From contig MU854402.1 in NCBI GenBank assembly GCA_033296685.1, forward strand, positions 1 to 64,000: a stretch of DNA of 64,000 nucleotides, in the 5' to 3' direction. A program made the translations under genes and the position numbers. Source of the DNA: Parachaetomium inaequale. Lineage: Eukaryota > Ascomycota > Sordariomycetes > Sordariales > Chaetomiaceae. Shown piece by piece: positions 43,001-53,646 of the stretch (the stretch's first letter is position 1; each line of letters opens with the position of its first letter). The notes below the pieces were generated by a model. It did no database searches, had not been told where the DNA came from, and was given only the letters and a program-made list of their open reading frames with translations.

Positions 43001-44021
43001 CCCTACCGTCAGAATCATCGGAGCATAATAGGTTTCCTGACGACCCGAACAGGTTCACCCGAATATCGTGGCCCGGCCACTCGTCGTTGAACAGCTTCTC
43101 GAGTTTGTTGACCAGCTTCCGCCGGTTGATCTCGATGGCATCAGTCGGTAATAACCTGTCGAACAACTCCTGCATGGCGGTTTCGAGCTTTTTCTCCTCC
43201 TCTTCTGATAGCTGGCTCTTGATCTTGTCCTCATCCACCTTTTCGAGCTTGTCTGTGCCGAGACTGTAGGGCATCCGTCGGCGCGAGTGGGGCACTGCGG
43301 TCTCGAAGCGGCACCCGCCGAGCCGGGGAGGCAGCGGCCGGAGGGAGGGCACATTGCCATTCGTCTCGGAGTAGGCAGAGCGCGGGGAATGGTTCTGGGT
43401 GGCGCCGGGCGAGTGTTCGCGGGACTCGAAGGAGAATTTCCGGGGATGTTGGTGGGGAGTCGACGGCACGGAGCTCGATTGGGCGGCGGCGAAGGGCGCG
43501 CTCTGGCTTGCAGAGGGCGGCAGTCGCGCGGATACGTCGCGGTTGGCAGGTTGCTCGGACGACTTCTTGGCCGACATTTTGGATGACGGCTCCTTCCCCG
43601 ATTTCATAAGCGCGCGTTCGGCGATTTCTGATGGCTTCGCTGGTCTATTCCCATGACAGCTTTGCGCGGCCAGTTTCGTGTGGGCGTTGTCCTTGCTTGA
43701 CACCTTGGAAGACGACCTCGACCGCGTGGAGGGCTTTGTCTGCGGGGAGGAGACCACGGGAGGGAGAGGCGGGGTCTGTAAGGCACCTCCACCACCTCGA
43801 CCGGCCGAGACGAGCTTGTTGTAGTGGAGGAGCTTGTCTTGGTAGAGTTGCTGGGGGAAGAGGATCGGGAGGAGCTCCAGCTGGGTGCCGAAGTAACCCG
43901 TGGAGGATTCTGATGGCGATGCTGGTTTTACCCTCGGTGTCGCAGAGGCAGAAGGCGTGCCCGACCAAGCGTGGGACTGGTAGTGATGCTTGGGTTCAGC
44001 CGTTGCAGGCTGGCCGTCCAT
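40028..44021 (-). CDS. Cid1-like poly(A)/poly(U) polymerase
   Basis: Four exons: 44021-43007, 42956-42885, 42835-42617 and 42558-40028. The introns are 50, 49 and 58 nt, all phase 1, giving about 1278 residues. The catalytic motif spans the first junction: LFGSSGNLLCSDDSD joined to VDICIT, with the Asp-x-Asp pair that holds metal. VVCVSSAKVPIVKIWDP with LACDMNVNNTLALENT supplies the third strand. NDAAFGGTLSSYTWICM and LAALLFQFFRFYAHEFDY form the PAP-associated domain. These place it with non-canonical nucleotidyltransferases (Cid1/Cid14/TUTase) that add U or A tails to RNA for decay. The 270-residue N-terminus and 650-residue C-terminus are disordered (Ser/Pro/Asn/Gln; an RGG-like patch GGRGRGGFRGN). 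Start 44021 was chosen; the frame is open to 44345. The donor of the third intron (gttcgc) is unusual. Confidence 0.9.
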
Positions 44022-47000
44022 GAAGTTGAGCGCGGTGCAGGACAGCTCGCAGATGCACTTCCTGCAGATTTGACTTGGGCGGGTGGCGTTGCCTGGCGCG
44101 AGCGATGGGATGGACCCTGTCGTCTGGACCTGCAACGCAAAGTCGTTGCCGCGGTATTGCACAGCTGCCCAGGACGCGCTCTTGAAGACCGGACGACACG
44201 AGAAGCGATGTTTAACCCGGTATCGCGTCACCCAAGCAGCAACGCGCCAAAGCCGAAAAGGTGCAAGCAGTGACCGAAAACGCCCAAACCCCCTGAGAAT
44301 CGGCCGAGCAACGGCAACAAACGCGGCGGCGACCTTGGAGATCAAGCTCTTCCAGTGCCGGTGACCGACTGTATGATCTCAACAACCAGACCCGACTCTG
44401 AGTATCCGGAGGTATTCCAAGTCTTGGGTCGATGTTCCTCGCGGGTCGCTGTCAGCACGGAGAAGCGGCAAGGTCGGTGAGCTTCGACGGCCGGACAACG
44501 AAGTCGGTCGGTATCGGTCGGCGGGTGGAAGAGGAAAGGCGATGCAGCCCAATCTGTGAGTGCAATGCAGGTGCAGAGTTAAATCGGACGGCAGATCGAG
44601 AGGCAGTTTCGTCGCAGCAGACCGTGGTTCAACAGTGCGATCAAGCACAAGCGAGGCGCCGGGACACTGTTGGCATGGAACGAAGGCGCAAAGTCGATAA
44701 ACGAAGGCGGAACAGCCGGCGAGAGTCGGAGGCCAGGAAATAAAATACACGGGGATTCGAGGCGTGACAATACTGGAGCGAGCCGACCCGAACGCGTGCA
44801 GGTGTTGCAGGTGTTGCAGGAGTCTCGTCGTCTCGTTGGTCTCGTATCGAGCGGAGCGCGGTCGTGCCTGGGGGGGAGGAGGAAGTCAACCTGCAAGTCC
44901 CGGGCAAAGGGGAACAAATTGATGCTGGCCAGCGTCGAGCTGGGGCTATAGAGCAGCACAAGGGGAAAGGCCGCTGACAAGGGAAGCAAAAAGGTAAGGT
45001 AAAAAGGGGGTGCCGGCGGAGTGGACGTCACTGGAGATGGCGGTTGACCGTTTCCATTGAACGATGCGGCCCTACGGTCATCGGTCGACGCTGCGTTCAA
45101 AGCGGGAAAGCTGGGTGCTGCGGGCTGCGGGCTGCGGGCTGCGGGTTGCTTTGCAAGCAGGTCCACGGGTGACACAACGACTGCCCTGGGCCGGGCCAAT
45201 GCTAACAAAAAGGAGGCCAATATTAAACCAAGGCCACTCCACAGCGGCGGCGCTGGCCAGTCACAGGGCGTGCCTCGGGCAGAGCCAGCCCCGCCATGCC
45301 CCCAGCGAAACTAACGCAGCAGGCCTTCGGGATCCGCGTGGGAGGTTCCCCAGGGCCCCAGGGGGGGTCAAGACTGCCGAGATTCGCACAGAACAATCTC
45401 GAAAATGAATCATTTGATTGCACCCAGGGTCGCCTCCATTCCTTGGGGCTGCACTGCAGACAAACTCGCATTGAAGTTCCAACACAAGACCCCGGCTCTC
45501 ACACAGCTGAATCCCTTGCACACGGCCCTGGCTTTGTTCTCCTTGTTGCCCTCTCCGCGTGAGCGATTCTTTCGACAACTTGAGCCCGAGTCAAGGAGAT
45601 GCGCGGACAGAATTTGAACCGCTCGTGAAAGTGGCAGATGGTGGGCTTTACCGGGCAAGAAGCATGGAGCTGTTCCTTGCCTCACCTGGGTGTTGCAAAC
45701 CTGGGAGGCGTGAGTTTCAAGTGGTTCCTTCCCGCGATTGTGATTGCTGTTGGGGGTCCATCAGACGACTCGGAATTCGAACTTGACTCGGAGTTCGAGT
45801 TGATGGCAGGTGCCCCTCATCATTCACATCACCTCCAAGTTGTTTGAACTCTGAACCTCTGTCTCCCAACCCCTCCCTCTCAGCCTTTCCATTGTCCCAA
45901 TCTCGTCTCAGCTGTCGTCCGGTCGCACAGCATGATGCCTCAGATCCCGTCACAATTGGGCCCACTGGCATCTGACAGCATCTTGCTGTCCATTTGAGTC
46001 TTTGTTTCACTCTCGACAGCAGTGGCATTTGCCGTCACATCGATTGCACGCAGCACGACCCGACACGAGGCCGAACCCCGGCCATCCGGACCACCCCCGG
46101 CGACGGGTCAGTCATCGGCCAAGGGATCCACCCAGAACCGGTGCATTGGACAGTGTGTCCGGAATTCATCAAGCTAGCAGCTACCCTCAATGAATCCAAC
46201 TCTGCACTGCACCACGTGTTGCTGACAAGATTCGTTGCTTCCTCTCGGCCTGTTTACGAGGTCACGGTGAGCACGTAGCATGCAGCCTACACACCCTGAA
46301 TTCTTGACGAGACTTTGGATGCAAATCCCCGAATTCCAGGCAGTCTCAACCATCGGCCGACCCGGGAGGAGCCGGAAATCCACGACTTCTCTCCCCCAAA
46401 GAAGTTAGAACCTGGTTCACCAGCAAAGCACGGCCGCGGCCCCACCCATGCGCTGCGTGTCTGGAATCCTTCCCGTTCTGTCCGGCGTGTCATCCCCCTC
46501 GTCCTGGCGTCCCCACACCCCGCAATCGGCGGCGGCAGACATCGCGATCGGGCGGCGCCAATTTGGGCAACCCAGCGTCTCTCTCACTGATATTGCACCC
46601 GCCCAATTAGCCTACCAGCATTCGCCAGAGAAGGACGGTGCGTTCCTGGCTGCGCTGTTCGCGGGTCGACGCAACCCCAGCCCGATCAACCGAGATGCAA
46701 AGAAGTCCTGTCATCTATTCCCGGCCGGCGCAAGGTAACCCACGTCTATTTCTGTCCGCAAGACATGGCGGACCATGGGACTGGACCTGTTCGTCTTGTT
46801 CTCGACGGTTCCCCGGCGCAACGAGACCCGGGATGCCAGACACGACGCCATTCCAAACTCATACTTACGGAATGGACGAACAAGAGACTGATACGACAAG
46901 GCCGCGGAGGCTGTCATCCGCGTCTTCTTTTTGGCCGTCTTATTTTGTGCTCCGCGCTCTCGGCAGGATAGTGCCGTCGCTACTCCGGAGATTCCAGCCA

Positions 47001-47300
47001 CTGTCGATGACGCGCCTCGACAATACCGACCCCGACACACTCAAAACAAGCCATGATCATTGGTGGATATCGCTTGATCTCAATGTTTCGATCACCCACG
47101 GAGCGTCGAACATTTGGCCGAAGCCAAGACAACAAGGCTGAAAGAGGTCCCTCAATACCCCGCAATTCAACCATCCAATCGGATCAAAGTGCTTTGTTTT
47201 CAGGGCGCAGGAACGGGTTTGCTGCACGTGGCATGGTGGTGGGGTCCAGGCCTGTCAGCCTCGCCGGGCTCAGGGGTCTCGTCAAGGGCTCCAGGTCTGA
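44022..47300. other. Gene-poor region upstream of the nucleotidyltransferase gene
   Basis: It begins with the presumed promoter and 5' untranslated region of the Cid1-like gene. Many open frames of 60-210 codons overlap on both strands, but none has family features. A GCTGCGG heptamer tandem is listed separately. I see no gene. Confidence 0.45.
45117..45144 (+). repeat. GCTGCGG heptamer tandem, four units
   Basis: gctgcgg is repeated exactly four times, followed by a degenerate fifth (gttgc). A short minisatellite with no evident function. Confidence 0.8.
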
Positions 47301-47756
47301 AGAAGGCCAGCGGCATCTCGGTCGAGGACGACGACCGAGGTCGAGCAACATTTGTTCGCTATCGCCTCGAGACTGTCTTCTCGTCAGGGCCTATTCACCC
47401 TAAGCAACACGAACAAAAATGGCTACTCGTGCTATCAGGATAACCAGTATATGACTGCGGGCACCACCTACAGTGATTACTCGAAGGACATGACCTGTGC
47501 CGTAACCGTGACAATCTCATGGCTCGATGGCATTACTATCGTTGGGACAACTTGCTGTCCTACGTGAATAACACTGCCAACTCCCTTGTCACGCATTGCT
47601 AACTAACGCTTACATCTTTGCAGGCCTGACAGCAGCGTCCCGACCCCTGTCCCCAGCGTCATCGGCGGCACCACGTACCCCGTGACGTCGGCTACGGTAC
47701 CTATGTGCAAGGCTTCCTCGATCAGACGACTTCTCAGATCAGAAGGTGAGGGGTGA
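47301..47756 (+). pseudogene. Relic or fragment of a secreted Cys-rich fungal protein
   Basis: An open stretch (47301-47563) encodes GYSCYQDNQYMTAGTTYSDY, then VTVTISWLDGITIVGTTCCP. A convincing intron follows (47564-47623: gtgaat donor, gctaactaac branch, ctttgcag), then SSVPTPVPSVIGGTTYPVTS up to TGA at 47754. The TTCCP turn followed by a Ser/Thr/Pro linker resembles the Cys-rich extracellular part of fungal membrane or wall proteins. There is no start codon or signal peptide: a TGA at 47298 closes the frame, although TCAG at about 47379 could be an acceptor for an earlier exon. The C-terminal transmembrane helix expected in the family is absent. It is either an incomplete gene model or a decayed gene. 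Confidence 0.4.
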
Positions 47757-49557
47757 GATGCCGGCCGGGCTGTCAGCCTTGGTTGTCGTTGTGACGGTTG
47801 TGCATCCCACTGTCGGAGCGCTTTGTGTGGTACCCCCGGGTTGTTGGGAGGGTCTGGTCTTGCCCAAGTTTGCGTCTTACAAGGCGTCTAGCGTTGGCGG
47901 GGTGGTATTGGCCTGCTTTGCTTGACGGTTGGTATTGGAAAATTGGCTGGCGAACCGGGGTTAATTCCGAGCTTGGTTCAGTGCGGCCATTGATGGCTCC
48001 GGGGCTTCCCCTGAGCCCACCGGGTGGGAGGCGGTCGATTCAGGGGCACAGCACTTTCATGGTCCAACCTTCGCTCCGCCGGAGTTGTGTCCAATCGGAA
48101 GGACAGGAGGTATGTCTGCCACCAACGGCAAAGAGAGGATGAGAAGAAACTGTTCCGGGGAGGTTCCGGCGTGTTGGTTGTGAGGCGCTGGGCCGCATCG
48201 TGCCCGACCCAATACTACATGGCGGGTGCGGCCCGGTGGCCGCAGGCGGCACAGGAGCAGGGCCAAAACTACGGGCCAACGTCGTAAACGAAATGGGGCT
48301 CGGGAGTAAAGCTAGACTGCTGAGACGTTGAGAATGGGATCAGTAAGAAGGCAAAAGTAGGGCGGCGGGAAAAGAGGCAAGTTGCAACCGCCTGGGCTGC
48401 AGAGAGATCGCTGCACTGGCAGTCTCTGGCGCTTTTATTACTCAGCACTAAGCCGCTCACCGCATGCCGCCGCATTTGAAATATTGGGGACTTATCACTG
48501 AGTCCACTGGGAAGTGATTTGAGTGCTGACAGGATCCGAACCCTCTTGTTAGTGCCAACTGCATCGGAGTTGGGAAGCCCGGTTCGGCATTTTTCATTTT
48601 TGGTCGTTTGGGAACGGAGCACGAGTTAGCAACGCAATGGTTCAATGGGTGAGCCGGTCCGGTTTTCCAGGCAAGCCAGATGTGGGATTCCGTGACCCCG
48701 CGGTGGCCGGCCGGTCCCCCGGGCCAAGGAGCGGGGGCCGGTGTAAATGTGGGGCCGTATTCCGGAGCTCCGGGTCCGGAATCCCCGACCCGCGCTATTC
48801 CAATGAGGTGTAGCTCTTCCCCGGGCCATCTCGTCTAGTTCAGCTTGCCGAAATAATGAGGCGTTTACATCATCCCTACCTGGACAGAAAAGAAAACTAG
48901 GGAGGTGTCACTGGCCATCACATACCCGTGTTATTGCCCTGGTGCCTTCAGGGGTCAATCCAAGGTGCTATAGGCCGTTGTCATTAGTTTAGTGATTTCT
49001 ACTCCGGAACTCTCGGGTCTGTTTGGCCTCGATCCATCGGTTCAGTCCTTGACTTCATTCCCCTTGCCGACCTTGCTGCGGAGGTAGAAAGTAACTCCGT
49101 TTCCGTTGTCGTCCGGGTCCGGGTGCTTCTTCTGAAACCTTCCCGTCATGCTCCGAACTCCATGTCGCCACCCACGCTGCGCCCTATCAGCGCCCTGAAA
49201 TCGGAGTGTATTCACTTATTGTGGCTGGTCCAGTGAAACGGCGGTGAGAATTCGCTTGGTCGGGGACATCCCAGGGTCGACGAACAGCGGATAACACGGC
49301 AGCCAAGACTCTTGGGGGTTGATGGTCAAGCCATGATATGCGCGGCCGTGTCCACCATCACGAGCGGTCTGAAGCACGTAGGGTCTACCCAAGCGCCAGA
49401 GTGGCTTGGAAGTGGCCCAAGTGGGCCGAGAGTGGAACCACAAGCCGTTGCCCGACTCGAGCTGCGGCAGTGCCCAGCGATGTGCGGGGTGATCGTGTGT
49501 ACAAGCAACAAAGCCGCATGGGTTCAGATGACTCCATTGCGAGCTGCCAGACATGTG
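47757..49557. other. Gene-poor region upstream of the CVNH-LysM gene
   Basis: Apart from the short frame at 49042-49149, nothing recognisable. The section nearest 49558 is the promoter of the CVNH-LysM gene. Confidence 0.45.
49042..49149 (-). CDS. Possible 35-residue ORF or terminal exon
   Basis: MTGRFQKKHPDPDDNGNGVT followed by FYLRSKVGKGNEVKD and stop. The composition (charged, no random Arg/Ser/Pro bias) looks protein-like, unlike other frames here. Just upstream another frame reads ALIGRSVGGDMEFGA before a stop, so the two pieces may be one small protein split by a frameshift, or the last exon of a small gene. I do not recognise a family. Confidence 0.25.
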   Translation of the reverse strand: MTGRFQKKHPDPDDNGNGVTFYLRSKVGKGNEVKD

Positions 49558-49564
49558 TATATAA
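49558..49564 (+). promoter_or_regulatory. TATA box of the CVNH-LysM gene
   Basis: tatataa is centred about 88 bp upstream of ATG 49650, a normal spacing for a TATA-driven fungal gene. Such promoters are often regulated by stress or development. Confidence 0.5.
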
Positions 49565-49649
49565 GGCGGTCAGCCGGCTCCGCCGAGCTGGCCATCGGCT
49601 TGCTCCATCGAACTCCTTCGCGTTGCACCACCGTCTTCGTCCATCCACC

Positions 49650-50822
49650 ATGAGCTACAACAACAATAACGACTACCCCCAGGGTGGCGGTTACCCGCAC
49701 GGCAACCCCCAGCCATATGGCCAGGGAGAGGCGGCTTCATATTATGGTGGAGCCGAGCAACAGCAGCAATATCCTCCCCAGGGGCAGCAAGGCTATGGCC
49801 AACCCCCGCAACAAAACCAGCAATACCAACGCGACGACTTCAACGACGGGCCCCAACAAGACGGCCAGGACGGTGAGCGCGGCTTCTTGGGTGCGCTTGG
49901 CGGCGGTGTGGCCGGCGCGGTGGGCGGCAACAAGATCGGCGGCAAGATGACTGGCCACAGCAAGACGAGCAGTACGTGTACCTCTCTTCGTCCACTCCCC
50001 TTCTTCCACTCCCCTTTACCCAGTGCTGCGTACGAACCTGCCCGCTGACTGATTGTAGCCGTGATCGGCGCCCTGGCTGGTGCTGTCGCCGGACACAAGC
50101 TGCAGGACGGCGTGTCGGACTGGAAGGACAACCGGCACGAGGAGAAGGAAAAGGAGAAGCGGGAAGAGGAGGAACGGAAGCGGAGGGAGGAGGAGGAGAA
50201 GAGGCGCAGGGAGGAGCAACAACACCGCCCGCATCACGACAACAACAACAACAACCACCACGACCAGCCCGGCGACCGCGGCGTCCACTACGCGGGCGGC
50301 TTCAGCGGCTCCTCGCAGGACATCCGTCTCGACGCCCACGGCGAGTACATGCTGCACGCCTCGTGCAAGCGCCTGGACGGCTCGTACCAGAGTAGCAGCA
50401 TCAGCCTGAACCGGCTCATCGAGAACGACCAGGGCAGCTTCCGCTGGACGTCCGGCGGACGGCGCAACAACGGCGGCAGCGGCCAGTCCAGCGTGACCGT
50501 CCAGCCCGGCGACACGCTGCGCAACATCGCCGCCCGCTTCGACTGCTCGTTCGAGGAGATCGCGCGCCACAACGGCATCGCCAACCCGGACCTGATCCAC
50601 CCCGGCACGGTGCTCCAGATCCCCAACTCTGGCGGCGGTGGTGGGGGTTACAGCAGCGGCGGCGAGGGCAACTTTGGGGCGTCGGCGCGGGACGTGCGTC
50701 TTACCGATGGCGGGCGGAGGCTCGAGGGCGAGCTGCTGCGCGATGGGCGCTGGGTTGGGAGTTCCATCATGCTGGACGAGAAGGTGGGGAACGACAATGG
50801 CACGTTGACGTTTGTGAACTGA
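49650..50822 (+). CDS. Cyanovirin-N homology lectin with inserted LysM domain
   Basis: Exons 49650-49971 and 50059-50822, with an 87-nt intron (gtacgt...ttgtag), giving 361 residues. Order of parts: a Gln/Tyr/Gly/Pro-rich N-terminus (1-80); a glycine-zipper region with two GALxGxxAG runs split by the intron (80-125); a charged helix KEKEKREEEERKRREEEE (135-165); the first CVNH half from GGFSGSSQDIRLDAHGEYML (182-245); a LysM domain SVTVQPGDTLRNIAARFDCS to LIHPGTVLQIPN (252-297); and the second CVNH half NFGASARDVRLTDGGRRLEG to the end. LysM inside CVNH is known from fungal lectins such as the Magnaporthe type III CVNH-LysM protein. The LysM should bind chitin or peptidoglycan-type N-acetylglucosamine and the CVNH mannose. 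No signal peptide is present, so it is intracellular or exported unconventionally. Confidence 0.93.
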
Positions 50823-51037
50823 GGGATGTGTGCACCTAGTGGCCAGGTTATAACGTACCTAGCTACGACATCTCTAGGACCAACTGTCGTGGGCATCACA
50901 CACCCGCCGTAACACGGGACGGCCCCATCGACGGGAAGTGCGGAAGAACCGCCCGGGAGGAAACCTTAGTCTACAATCCAATCTAATCCTTTACAAGCTC
51001 TCTCGGTGCTCTACGTATTAAATGCTGGACAACTACC

Positions 51038-51826
51038 TCACCCTATCTCTCCCCCCCCTCTCCCTCCTCTCTCCTCTCCTCCCGCATCATGCCCTCTCCC
51101 ATCACCCTCCCCCGCCCCCCGTCTCCCTGACCCCTCACGAGCACCCGCATACATCCTCTCACGACCACCACTCTCAAGCAGCAACAAGCTCAACTCGTAA
51201 GCACCCAGCCCCGCCCTCCTCCTCCGTTCAGCGCGATCCTGGGCCGAGCTGAAAAAGTTACGCATCAATCTCACCACCCGACTCCCCTCCGACGGCGGCG
51301 GCGGTTTGCACCAGAGATCGTACTCGTCGGGGTTAGCTGGGAGGCCGTCGAGCCATTCGTGGACACCCCTGTTCAAGCTGTTTTCGGACCCCGTATTAGT
51401 GTCAGCAGGCCTGTCCCCGGGCTGGAAAGCATGGCTCTCCTCTTCCATCATCATCATCATCATCGTCATCACGGAGTCGTCACCGACAGGCTCCTCGTGG
51501 GGGTTGGGCCACGTCATCCTGTCCTGGGGATGGGGGTGTGGGTGAGGGTGATAGTCCCCGGTTGCGTCAGGGTGTCTCGCAACTGGCCGGTGTTGGTCTC
51601 CTGTGCCGTTCGCATCGTCCACCGGGTGGACTTCGGCTTCCAAGGGTGACGACGGTGCTAGTATGGTTGTGTCGGAAATACCGTCGGTGCTTTCTGGGTC
51701 ATGTCGACGGGGTGCGTGAAGCTTCTGGTTCGGTTGAGCAGCGTACGTGTCGTGGGACGGACTTCGGTTGGTATCGATGGCCAAGAGTATGCCGGAGCGT
51801 CTCCTCTGTGTCTCTGAGTTTGACAT
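51038..51826 (-). CDS. Hypothetical protein, low complexity
   Basis: A single open frame of about 262 residues from MSNSETQRRRSGILL (51826). The centre has His/Pro (HPHPHPHP) and poly-Met (six Met, encoded by a CAT repeat near 51450) runs. The most protein-like part is VHEWLDGLPANPDEYDLWCK with VVRLMRNFFSSAQDRAERRR. The last 60 residues are Gly/Arg-rich and may be read-through past a spliced end. There is no signal peptide or membrane helix. I do not recognise it. A telomere-like element lies about 455 bp upstream. Confidence 0.45.
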   Translation of the reverse strand: MSNSETQRRRSGILLAIDTNRSPSHDTYAAQPNQKLHAPRRHDPESTDGISDTTILAPSSPLEAEVHPVDDANGTGDQHRPVARHPDATGDYHPHPHPHPQDRMTWPNPHEEPVGDDSVMTMMMMMMEEESHAFQPGDRPADTNTGSENSLNRGVHEWLDGLPANPDEYDLWCKPPPPSEGSRVVRLMRNFFSSAQDRAERRRRAGLGAYELSLLLLESGGRERMYAGAREGSGRRGAGEGDGRGHDAGGEERGGRGGGEIG

Positions 51827-53646
51827 GGTTATTGGGCAGTGTGTGGGCAAGACGGGGGTGGCGATAGGAAGTGCTGGAAGTCAAGAATCGTACTGATGAT
51901 AAGAGGGAGTAGGTGAAGAAGTGAGACGGTAGAGCCACTTATATATCAATAACCCAAGGATTGTGTCGGCCGCCGTTGCGTGGAAAACGAACAAAGCATA
52001 TGGTTATTCCATTGACACCTGAGGTATTCACACTCCCGGGCGAGCGACCACCATCCACGGAGTTCGAACTATCCTTCGACAGTAGCTGGCGCGCATTCCC
52101 AAAGAAGGAAGGGCGAAGGAAGCAGCATCAGCGAGAACTGACAGACACTGCCAGATCTATCACCAACCGAAGTTGTGACAATGGCTGCTTTGTGCCACAA
52201 CTCAGCTGAGTGGCGGTTGGTTGCCGTGTAAACAAAGGGGACGCCCCGACTCCTGAATCCGATGACACCATAGTACTCCCCTAACCCTAGTATCCTCCAT
52301 CCTCGCCCTCGCCGCATCTTTCCTTGTTCTCACAATGGCCTTGTCACCAGCTTCGTCAAAACAAGCAGCCCAAGACATACACCCTACGAGGAGCCAACTC
52401 CACCGGGACACTCTCATCCAGGGCCACAAGATAAGGGACGACGATATTTGTATTAAGGGTAATAACCCGCAGGTACGGAGGTAGTACGTAGGGAGTAAAT
52501 AGAGTGAAGTGACGGTGAAGGGGACCTTGTATGCCGTGTAGTGTCGGAGAGAGGGCAAAAAAAAAGAAAAAAGAAAAGCAAACGCCCCCAAACTATGACC
52601 CAGATAATCCCGTCCGCCGTCCGTCCCTCTTTAAAATGAAAAAATCTCCCAACACCACCCCAATGAGAAACAGAGAAAAGCTCGCTGAACCCCTCCCCCC
52701 ATTGTTGTGTAACCACATCGCCATCCATCCCGCCCCATGAATAACCTGCTCCGTTCCGTCTTCGCCTTTCCCCGCCGAAAAGAGGTGGCTTTTCGCGCTG
52801 TCCTATCCCTGTGACGGTGTCCTATATACTAACGCAGCCGAGATGAAAGCGAAATTGTGCCGTTGGTTTTCTTGTTGGTTTGCCGGTTTGTTGGGTGATG
52901 TTGCCGTAAACGGTGCCTGAACGACAGACAGGAAACCAGAGAACCGTTTCCATTTCGTACCGCTCCCCCAACAACCATCCCCCACACCAATTGCCGTGCC
53001 GCCGAACCCCAAGAGAAACGACCGTCCTTACTCCAACCCAGGCCAGAAGAAGGGAGAGAGCGCTCCAGGTTGCCGACCCGATCCGAGGCCGTGTTCAGCA
53101 ACCTCCGCAACCCGCGTGAAAACAACGTAAAGTGAATGCCAACCAAGGACCCCCGATCGAATCCGGGCATTTGTTGCTTGCTTGTCGTACTCCCGGAACG
53201 AAGATCCCAAGCCATGAACCCCATTCCGAATCGAAACGAGGCCAGACGCCGAAAGATCGCAGAATGCCAAATGCATTATTAGAAACCCAAGACAACGACG
53301 CTCACATTGCCAGTATCGCCCCTAACCCGCCGCCGTCCCGCCCCCCAAAATCTCCACCTCTTTGTGCGCAAGCAAGCCAGCAAGCAAGCATGAATGATCA
53401 AGACTCACGCGCCCACTCCCGCCAACCCATCCATTCCCGAAAAATATGCCAACCAACCCCTGTCCCGAAACAGAAACAACACAAACACCGTTTCTCACAT
53501 TTTATCCACGCGCCACCCTGTGTTGATGTCCGTGCAACCTTGTTCGATTCCCCGCCATCCTGATGAATTGTAACCCCCCCAGGACTCCGTACCCGAAACG
53601 CTATCATTTGTTGCCGTGCCGGTGGACAAACCAAATTTCAAAAAAC
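51827..53646. other. Intergenic region between two minus-strand genes
   Basis: Promoter of the gene starting at 51826 on the left side and the 3' region of the five-exon gene on the right. A CTAACCCTAG element is at 52281-52290. No exon was supported. Confidence 0.5.
52281..52290 (-). promoter_or_regulatory. Telomere-like element (CTAACCCTAG)
   Basis: About 455 bp upstream of the hypothetical gene starting at 51826; on the gene's strand it reads CTAGGGTTAG. It is a shorter relative of the identical elements at 8646 and 61852. Confidence 0.3.

Noticed and set aside
44579..45220. 213-codon minus-strand frame upstream of the Cid1-like gene
   Set aside because: It has Ser/Pro/Arg/Cys-rich random composition and is likely part of the 5' untranslated region.
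51450..51472. CAT repeat resembling a CRISPR-like or regulatory array
   Set aside because: It is a simple trinucleotide microsatellite within a coding frame (poly-Met). There are no spacers, and CRISPR arrays are not expected in fungi.
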